NCBI RefSeq assembly: GCF_004193775.1
Contig: NC_041016.1
Span: 36,533,933 to 36,597,932 of the forward strand
Origin: Glycine soja
Taxonomy: Eukaryota > Streptophyta > Magnoliopsida > Fabales > Fabaceae
Length of the DNA stretch: 64,000 bases
Direction of reading: 5' to 3'
Part shown: positions 56,450 to 64,000 of the stretch, one piece after another
Position numbering within the stretch: position 1 is the first letter of the stretch
Layout: each line of letters begins with the position of its first letter
Made by a program: the position numbers and the translations under genes
Notes under the pieces: generated by a model
What the model was told of the DNA's origin: nothing
What the model saw: the letters and a program-made list of their open reading frames with translations, nothing else
The model's database searches: none

Positions 56450-57953
56450 TGTTCGACTTCCGGCAAGTGCACTGGATCACACAAGTAGTATAAAACGGTA
56501 TGAACAGAGTATCGAACACTTGGGGAACTTGTGTTAATTGGTTAGCTATTTCAGCAAATCGGTGTCTAGTGTGTAAAGGTAAGTGTGAATATGAACAAGT
56601 GTATAAATTATCTGTGCAAAACGACAGAAAATCACGCGAGAGAAATGATGTGTAAAAACAAGTAGAGAACACGTTGGTCTTCCTCATAGGTGCCTGATGC
56701 TAAAAAGATATTCTCTATCTAACAATGCTCATGTGTTCTTATGGTGTCTCATGAGATACAAAACCACGATTCCTCATGAGAGTTTAGCCTAATCCTGATC
56801 AAGCATCATCCGCAGATTCCTCTTGTAAGACTAAACTCAACCAGGACCGCATTAAGACACACATACTCAACTAAATTATCGTACCCCGATTCCTCATGAT
56901 AGTTTAGCCTAATCCTGATCAAGCATCGTCCGCAGATTCCTCTTGTAAGACTAAACTCAACCAGGACCGCATTGAGACACACATACTCAACTAAATTATC
57001 GCACCCCGATTCCTCGTGAAAGCATGACAACTCAGCCCTACACTATCAAGAATTTTAGAGTCAGACCAGTTTCCACTGTTGAATGACCCTAACAAAGCAT
57101 GCATCTACGTGATCAAGGTAAAGGCATACTGGAATGGAAAGCAGATAGCACAGAGAACACACAAAACATAATTAAATACATAGAAATATATTTACATCAG
57201 GTACCTACAGGGAAGATCCAACAGAGGATTTAGCTTTCCCTACCAGGAAGCCTTCTTAACAACAAAGAGAAGAACAAGATGAAAGATTGCAAAAATACAA
57301 GTGGTGAGGATGTCTCCTTCACCTCTAGGATCTGACAAACTCATCTCAAGCTCTCAAACCGGGTCCTGCTTCAAGCTCCGGTCTCTGGAGATCTTCACAC
57401 AACAAAATCTCTCAAAAATCTCTGGAACTTGGACCTTTCTCTCTCTAGAAACCCTAGACATGTAAAGCTCTAAATCCCAGTCCAAACTGTCTTTCTAAAG
57501 TCTGATTTCAGGCTTAAATAGATGGTCTTGTTCGTGGTCGTGCACTCAACACACTTATGGACTGCTTAGCGCACGTTAGTGATTTTTGGCTTAGCATGCC
57601 TTTCTCGCTTAGCGGATGAACTGAAGCGGTGCGCTTAGCGAACCTGTACAACTCATCTTCTTCCAGAGTCTTTCTCGCGCTTAGCCCAGGAGTGTTGCGC
57701 TTAGCGGACGCTTGCTATGCCAGCAGATTGGCTTAGCGAGAAGGTGAAAAACAACACTTTCCAAATCGTGCCTAATTAACCTGAAATTGAGAGAAAATGA
57801 TTATTAAACACACAAAATGAAAATACTAAGTATTTATTACCTATACTTAATAGAAAATACTTATAACACTACAAAATAACCATAAATTGGGAGAGTTTGA
57901 TACAATTTATACAAGTTTTATACACAAAAGTTAGTCGTTTTCACCGACTAACA
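56450..57953 (-). mobile_element. Third LTR of the Athila-like family (1,504 bp)
   Basis: Plus-strand TGTTCGACTTCCGG to CACCGACTAACA, followed by the same polypurine tract as at 44439. It is therefore the 3' LTR of another minus-strand member whose body should lie to the right. CGCTTAGCG words at 57560-57735. It is 1,384 bp without its 120 bp duplication, matching the other copies. Confidence 0.9.
56767..57006. repeat. 120 bp tandem duplication inside the third LTR
   Basis: Two nearly identical 120 bp units, starting CGATTCCTCATGA at 56767 and 56887. The other two LTR copies have one unit. Confidence 0.9.
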
Positions 57954-58134
57954 ACTCCCCCAAATTTACAGTTTTGCTTGTCCTCAAGCAAAAAGAGAAC
58001 AGCTCACTTGTCCTCAAGTGACAATGACATGCAGTGACTATATACAAAGGTGTATGCAACGAAGGTTACTGATTGCATAATAAGGGAATGGAGTAAAATG
58101 CCCTCATCACTTGTCTTTCACAAGGTATGCAGTT
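57954..58134 (-). mobile_element. 3' internal end of an Athila-like member, cut by the Ogre-like LTR
   Basis: Starts with the polypurine tract and matches 44439-44610 closely (TGCTTGTCCTCAAGC; GACTATATACAAAGGTGTAT). At GGTATGCAGTT it jumps to TGTCATACCC, whereas the intact copy at 44600 continues ATGCAGTTATCCAAAG. This marks the insertion point. Confidence 0.88.
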
Positions 58135-59789
58135 TGTCATACCCTAATTTCGTCCGGGGACCTTTGCTTGATGACATGCGACCTTTCTTTGGTCCTTGTG
58201 AGGTGCTTGGCACCCATCATTAGGCAATTTGTGAAATTCCAGGACATGCCAGAAAACCAAAAAAATATTGATGCACAATCCGTAAGTTTCCGTGACACAC
58301 CGGAAATCAAATGGAAGCATCGTTGCATAATTAAGTGAGATTTCGTAACATTCCGTAAGTCAAAAAGGGGATGATTATGTAATCTGCAAGGTTCCATAAC
58401 ATTACGGAAAGAAAACAAGTATCGTTACGAAATTCGTAAGTTTCCGTAACTTTACGAAAAAAGAATCACCAAAAAAAGGCAGAGGGAGGTGTACTTAGTA
58501 AAAATGGGGGTGCAAATAGCGCCCAGGCCCACTTGGGCCCTCCAGAATATTCCTCCAGAAGGCTGTTGCTTCTGGAGGAAGCAACCTGGCTCGCCTGGGC
58601 GAGCTGGGCGGCAACCACCTCCCCTATTTTGCTATAAATAGGGGAGGAAGTGAAGAAGAAAAGGGTTCAGCCCCTTAGGCACTTCTCTCTCTTTTGAATT
58701 TGCTTGGAAAAATTGTTTCCGTGAAGAAAATCTAAGCCGAGGTGCTTCCGAAACGTTTCCGTAACGTTTTCCGTGAAGAATTTCGCGAAGGTTTCGACCG
58801 TTCTTCGACGTTCTTCATTCGTTCTTCATCGTTCTTCGATCTTCAACGGGTAAGTACCTCGAACCAAGCTTTTCGATTCATTCTATGTACCCGTAGTGGT
58901 CCACATTGTGTTTCGTGCATTTTTATTCTCGTTTTGTTTACTTTTTATACCCCCTCTTGACGTGCTTAAGCCATTTTACTTAAGTCATTTCTCGCTTAAC
59001 TTAAAATAAAATAAATTTCCACCGAACGTTTGAATTGTATTATCCGTTAACTTCGGTTAAAATAAATTCCGACCGTTCGGTCGTGCCGTAACCACGTTGG
59101 AAATCAAAAAAAGAGGTAAAAAATAATATAATAATAAAAAAAAACATCTTTTAGTAAAATAAAGCGGAAAATCAATCGGACGTTTTCTCTTTGGGTTTTT
59201 TTCATTCTTAACTGAATTGACTAATAACTAAAGTGAAACTAAGGCTAAAATCAACTCGCCTAGTCAAGCTCGTCCATAAAAATAGGTTTTTGAAGTTTAT
59301 CATTTAAATTTCTTACTAAGTAAAAATGGATCATTTTCAAGGTCCAACGCCTTAAAATGATCACCTTTTATGTAAAAAGAAAGAATCACTTGATAAGAAA
59401 GAACTACGTAGGTCTGATTTCCTCATCGCAAATTGAGGAATACATAGGAGCAAAGGGAAACACCCTTGTCGACCACAAAAAGAGAAAAATATAAAAAGGG
59501 TATAAAGGATATAAGGACATAAAAGGGAACATAAAAATCAAAGTCATGTTTGCACATTCGATTAAAGGCTGTCGTCCCTTGTGACGGACGTGTGGGGTGC
59601 TAATACCTTCCCCGTGCGTAAATACAACTCCCGAACCTTTCACTTAAAAGTTCGTAGATCGCGTCTTTTCCGGTTTTTCCGACGTTTTCCTCAAATAAAC
59701 GTTGGTGGCGACTCCGCGCGTATTCCTTTCGTGGAACACGCATCCCGCGAGTCACGCGTCGCCCTCCCGCCGAAGGGTAGGTTGCGACA
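58135..59789 (+). mobile_element. Ogre-like Ty3/gypsy LTR (about 1,655 bp)
   Basis: Starts TGTCATACCCTAATTTCG at 58135 and ends GGTTGCGACA at 59789, directly followed by a primer-binding site. The palindromic CTCGCCTGGGCGAG lies at 58584, about 50 bp upstream of TATAAATA (58633-58640). It inserted into an Athila-like relic at CAGTT. The other LTR is not in the window. Confidence 0.8.
58633..58640 (+). promoter_or_regulatory. TATA box of the Ogre-like LTR
   Basis: TATAAATAGGGG downstream of the GGCGAG palindrome. Confidence 0.6.
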
Positions 59790-59790
59790 G

Positions 59791-59809
59791 TTGGCGACTC
59801 CACTGGGGA
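59791..59809 (+). other. Primer-binding site of the Ogre-like element
   Basis: TTGGCGACTCCACTGGGGA one base after the LTR. TGGCGACTC...GGGGA is the tRNA-Arg-type site typical of Ogre/Tat elements. Confidence 0.65.
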
Positions 59810-60249
59810 AAGTTTTTAGAGAGTTAGGCCATTTAATTTTGTGCAATGTTTTACCATGACTTATCCCTTTGTTAGTTTCCCTTCATTATGTTCTTGCGTG
59901 TATAAGCTCTTTATTGCTTTTAGTGTGTTTTAAAATATATGCATAAGGTAAACATTTATTCATTTGATGCACACAAACACCAACACTATTTGCACACACT
60001 ATGAGTGAAAAAAGGCCCTATACCCGGGTTCGTGGGAACATAAGGAGTGGAGGTGAATCTGTGATCATGCTAGGTCTCCGACTTGCTTGATTACAGTGAA
60101 CCCTCATCTAGAGCTTTTCTCTTCGAAAACTTATTGTTGCTAGTAGTCCCTACTGCTATAATATGTTCTTCAAAGAGGATAATACCTCTAGAAACCATCA
60201 AAAGAGATATGACTACCTTGGGGTTATCACTAAATGCCTAGTTAGTTCA
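59810..60249 (+). other. Leader of the Ogre-like element with a large internal deletion
   Basis: About 440 bp from primer site to pol tail, where several kilobases of gag-pol are expected. No gene in between. Confidence 0.5.
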
Positions 60250-60678
60250 ACCCTTCTCATTGGTATATGGGATGGAGGCTGTGTTACCGTTGAGGTAGAA
60301 GTAGCCCGTCATTAAGGATCTTGGCAGCAATCCGGATTAAAGGAATCAGAGTGGGCTCAAACGCGCATGACCAGCTCAACCTCATTGAGGGTAAGCGCTT
60401 AACAGCCATGAGTCATGGGCGCGGTGTACCAGCAAAGAATGAAGAGTGCATTCGACAAGAAAGTACGCTTGCGCAAGTTCCATGAGGGAGACCTTGTGCT
60501 AAAGAAAATGTCCCATGCTGTCAAGGACAATCGAGGGAAATGGGCCTCGAACTACGAAGGGCCTTTTGTTGTGAAGAGGGCTTTTTCCGGAGGAGCCCTG
60601 GTGCTTACCAACATGGAATGGCGAAGAGCACCTTCACCCCGTTGATTCTTGATGTCGTCAAACGATATTATGCTTAGA
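60250..60678 (+). pseudogene. C-terminal tail of Ogre-like integrase/pol
   Basis: It starts PFSLVYGMEAVLPLEVE (60255-60305), a motif after the integrase core, then MSHGRGVYQQRMKSAF in mixed frames and KVRLRKFHEGDLVLKKM, KWASNYEGPFVVKRAF and GALVLTNME, the integrase C-terminal (chromo-like/GPF) domain that holds DNA. It ends DVVKRYYA with TAG at about 60676. Frameshifts occur near 60410 and 60620. The catalytic D,D-35-E core, RT and RNase H are absent. Confidence 0.75.
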
Positions 60679-62777
60679 AGCTGGGCAATAAGGATGTCGC
60701 TGCATGTTCTTTATTCTTTATGCGTTCTGGATTTCCCCCAGGATTTCCTGTCTGTTGTATCTCTCGTTACAATCTTTCAAAGAAATGAACGTGGATTCGA
60801 GGCTTTAGTCCTCACGTTAGTTTCAAACCTTGCGTTGATTTTGTGATCACCTGAGCCCTTCCGCTCAGTTCAGGGGTGCCCAAGCGCTTAATTAGAATTG
60901 AACCTGAACCAATTACCCTAAAATTTGCTGCGTTTGAAAACATTCATGCATACGCATACGCATACGCATGCATATTGTATGTGGTAAACAGGGGCAGGAT
61001 CATCTTGAGCTACCTTCTGGGTAGAGACAAAACATGAACAGCAGGAAACCAATCAAGGTAAGACAGCGATGCGGTCAAGATTGGCCACACCAGGTTGTTC
61101 TTACTGCAGGTACAACAGGAACGGATGCAAGTGGGGATGGGGTCACGACCGACTGATCGTCGCCCCTTTCTCCACGCTAAGCAAGCGGAGAACCGTCGCT
61201 GCAAGGCAGCCCCTATCCTTTGTATTCGCAGTTTTCTTTTACTTTTTGTTTATTTTAAAAATAAGTAATCAATGCCTAATCTAAACTTAAGTAAGTTCAA
61301 GTTAAGCAAGACGCTAAACCATAAGGAAGGAGGGGACATGGTTAATGTTCCTCTCAAAAAAAAAAAAAAAATGCAGGTTAGCTCGCCTGGGCGAGCCACC
61401 CCTGCACCAAATTATAAGAATGACGAAAGGGGGACGTTTTTGCATTCAAAAAACTTCTTCTCCCCCCTTTCAAAAAGCCATACCCACGGGATTGACGAGT
61501 TTGCAGCCCTAGGGTTCATCATTTTTACACATTTTTGGATTCCGTTTTGCCTGCTTTGTTCATCACCAACAAGTAAGTGTTCATCCCTAAGCTTTCTAGC
61601 TTTTCATTGGTGTATTTTGATCTCCTTTTGGTGCTCTAAATGTGGAATGTGCTTAAATATGTGGGGCAATTTTGGTTTGTTTCTTGCTTGATTAGGTTGA
61701 ATTGGGGTTTTTAGGGATGGCCCTAGGCCTATAATGCATTTTGAAACAATGGGGACATGCCACATTTCCCGTTCTCTTGCTATTGAATGCCTAAACGCTG
61801 CGCCCACCAAGTTTTCGGTGAAATGCCTCAAGGCATTAGCGCGTGACTTTTGTAAGGAAACAACCCATGGGGCATTTTGGTTTGCACATATTTTCTATTT
61901 TTCGGACGTGCATTCATTCCCGAAAAAGGCTAGAGTGACTGCCCCACATAATATCCTAGGCCTAGGAACCAAAGTTTTATGAAAAAGAACACAAGAGGAG
62001 GTATGTATGTTGGGTAAAGTTACCCTTTTGGCCAGCAATCAGCTATGGGCCACGCTACAATATTTTCCCTATGCCTAGATGGTTAGGAATTTTGCTCATC
62101 ATAAAATGTGTAGGTTAGAATAGGTAGCAAATTACCTTTGGCAATTTACACTTTGGGTATGGTAGCAAAATACTTGGATGTATGTACATATAATTTTTGG
62201 TAGTCAAAATGTCTCACAAAAATCTATAAATATGTTGCATGTTATGTAAAGAAATACATTACAAAAATACCTTTTAATTTGAATACAATTTTAGTGAGCA
62301 AAAGAAAATATACTTGAATTTGCATGCGGCTTTAGGTAGTAAAAACCACTTGAAAAAAAAAAAGCATGAAATGAGCACCTTATTGTGTAGATAGTCAAGA
62401 TTCATCATGAAGTTTGTGTATGTATAGTATTAGAAATACCAAGATGTGCACGTATGCAATTTTTGATAGCCAAAGTGCTTAGAGTATGCATGTATGTGAA
62501 TTTAGCAAAGGAAATGTGTGTGATGTAGGGTAACAAATACACCTTGGAAGTACATGTAAATAATCTAGGTAACGAAGGTGCCTTGATTGTATATGGGTGC
62601 ATTTTTCTTAGTATAAGAATGTTCTTGTGCAAGTGAACGTTCGTGAAGAAGTATGCGCATAAGCTTGCTCTAAATTTACATTGATGTTGTATTTATTGGA
62701 GGGGGTGTAGCCATTTTTGTTTTAAGGGTAGCATTTCTTGGTAAAAACTAACTTTCCAAATGTTTGCCTTCGCAGGA
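60679..62777 (+). other. 3' region of the Ogre-like pol and a leader with likely intron
   Basis: No gene. A purine tract (AAGGAAGGAGGGGA, 61323-61336) could be a polypurine tract, followed by a 15-base A run and a CTCGCCTGGGCGAG palindrome at 61381. A splice-like donor ACAA|GTAAGTG at 61573 and acceptor TTCGCAG at 62775 suggest a 1.2 kb leader intron before the ATG at 62778. Confidence 0.4.
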
Positions 62778-64000
62778 ATGGCCCGAGGAAGCTTGCCTCA
62801 AAGAGGTCCAGGAAGGACAAGGCGCCGAAGGAACTAGTTCCGCTCCGGAGTACGACATCACCGCTTTAGAGCGCTGTACACCAGCAGCGCTTCGAGGCCA
62901 TCAAGGGATGGTCATTTCTCCGGGAGCGACGCGTCCAGCTCAGGGACGATGAGATATACTGATTTCCAGGAGGAAATAGGGGCGGCCGCGCGTGGGGCAT
63001 CACTGGTTACTCCCATGGCCAAGTTCGATCCAGAAATAGTCCTTGAGTTTTATGCCAATGCTTGGCCAACAGTGGAGGGCGTGCATGACATGAGATCCTG
63101 GGTAAGGGGTCAATGGATCCCGTTTGATGCCGACGCTATCGGCCAGCTCCTGGGATATCCGTTGGGTTGGAAGAGGGCCAGGAATGTGAGTATGGCCAGA
63201 GGAGGAACCGGTCTGATGGGTTCGATGAGGAGGCCATCGCCCAGCTGCTATGTATACCGGGGCAGGATTTTGCCCGGACTGCTGCAGGGAGGCGAAGTGC
63301 GAATCATGCGCACCAACATGACCACCCTGCACCAGATATGGATGACGTTGCTCCTCAGCAACATCCTGCCCAGCGATCATAATTTCCGACCTCCCCCTAC
63401 CGCAGTGTCAGCTGGTGTACGCCATCCTGACGCGGATGAGTGTCCATGTGGCCTCAGTTAATCGCTTGATGCCATTTATATTTTTGCAGGTTAGGCGCCT
63501 ACCAGGCATTCCTTTGGATCCAGATAAGTCCAACAGGCCCTGGATTTCCCTCGCTGATCACAGGACTCTGCCAGTCATTCGGAGTCCCCGTTGCACCTAC
63601 CAAGGTAATTCGGCCGCCCATCACCCGGGCTTTTATTGAGAAGTACTGTACCTAGAGACAGGCTCAGGTGATGCTCCACAGGCCGCAGGCGCGCCACCAC
63701 CACCTCATCAGGCTGGCCAGGCTGGGGCATTTGACATGGAGCAGTATTTACGGCATTTGGTTCGCCAACAGGCGGCCAACCACGAGCGCATGTACAGACC
63801 CATGATTGTCTGTACCAGATGAGCCTCAGCATGCAGAGCCAGGGCTTCGCTTCTTTTCATGCCCTACTCCAGACCAGTTCAGGGCAGAGTCGCATGGCCC
63901 GGGAGATTGGCCGAGGCCCAAGTAGGAGAGGCACCCCCAGAAGCTCCCGGCGGTGGAGAAGAGGCCCACGAGGACGAAGGAGATGGCTGATTGCTTGACT
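62778..64000 (+). pseudogene. Retroelement ORF with putative plant transposon domain (PF20167-like), frameshifted, runs off the window
   Basis: The start MARGSLPQRGPGRTRRR lies two bases after a splice acceptor. Homology then shifts frames repeatedly: PEYDITALE, RFEAIKGWSFLRERRVQL followed by TGA, DFQEEIG, then LPMAKFDPEIVLEFYANAWP, VRGQWIPFDADAIGQLLGYP, LVYAILTRMSVHVAS, LDPDKSNR and the C-part YLRHLVRQQAANHERM with LSMQSQGFASF. This is the domain found in many plant gypsy elements, near ORF1 of Ogre types. Its role is unknown. At least four frame changes and one stop make it non-functional. Confidence 0.7.

Noticed and set aside
62405..62632. Minus-strand 75-codon frame in the Ogre-like leader
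   Set aside because: No homology signal; it lies in AT-rich probable intron sequence of a plus-strand element.
63000..63380. 126-codon minus-strand frame
   Set aside because: Antisense shadow of the PF20167-like ORF, whose sense frames carry recognisable family motifs.
1..64000. tRNA, rRNA, riboswitch or organellar insertions
   Set aside because: I looked for T-loop GGTTCGAATCC-type words, rRNA signatures and plastid genes while reading and saw none; a scan with a tRNA model would be more reliable.
1..64000. Endogenous pararetrovirus or other virus insert
   Set aside because: All gag/pol-like sequences carry LTR, PBS and PPT hallmarks of Ty3/gypsy retrotransposons; no movement or coat protein motifs seen.

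Overview
This is a window of nuclear plant DNA: AT-rich, with intron-split genes and a dense mixture of nested transposable elements. The repeat families and gene types point to a legume, most likely soybean or another Glycine. That assignment rests on recognising family words such as CGCTTAGCG and GTAATCGATTAC in LTRs, not on a database search. I see no prokaryotic, organellar or viral content, no CRISPR array, and no tRNA or rRNA gene.

Layout. 1-3144: a Helitron-like element (minus strand) carrying a decayed gene for a replication protein A 70 kDa-like protein. 3145-6882: non-coding DNA with a microsatellite and a MITE-like block. 6883-12440: a 3.0 kb solo LTR (X) interrupted by a 2.6 kb solo LTR (Y) of the same family in the opposite orientation. 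12441-16077: CACTA transposon end arrays, a GTAATCGATTAC-family solo LTR and a scrap of Ogre-type gag. 16176-17431: an intact two-exon major latex protein (MLP)/Bet v 1-like gene, the best candidate for a working gene here. 17500-22290: LTR debris, a MITE, a truncated family 1 beta-glucosidase gene and a fragment of a conserved unknown gene. 22387-28390: a decayed CACTA element with a TNP2-like fragment and a transposase_24/Ulp1-like protein gene, the latter split by a second solo LTR. 28399-30731: gene fragments, one with an exact 270 bp internal duplication.

31350-36885: a complete non-autonomous Ty3/gypsy element with 964 bp LTRs differing at about twelve positions and a 5 bp target duplication; its gag-pol remnant keeps a long open frame. 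37136-38998: a TRM10 fragment, a CACTA-like end and a third solo LTR. 40768-41407: a DUF1195-like gene with a one-base deletion. 43023-52131: a 9.1 kb Athila-like element with a 5 bp target duplication. It keeps gag and protease but has no recognisable reverse transcriptase or integrase, and it contains a dense CTTAGC array and an Emigrant-type MITE. 54718-58134: more LTR relics, including a third LTR of the Athila-like family. 58135-64000: an Ogre-like LTR inserted into that relic, followed by a pol tail and a frameshifted plant-transposon ORF running off the window.

No multi-gene pathway is encoded. The window mainly records successive insertions. Six insertion events (Y, the three GTAATCGATTAC solo LTRs, the 5.5 kb element and the 9.1 kb element) can be verified directly by matching 5 bp target-site duplications. 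A cross-family pattern also stands out: in several unrelated LTR families, short (near-)palindromic words are clustered just upstream of the TATA box.
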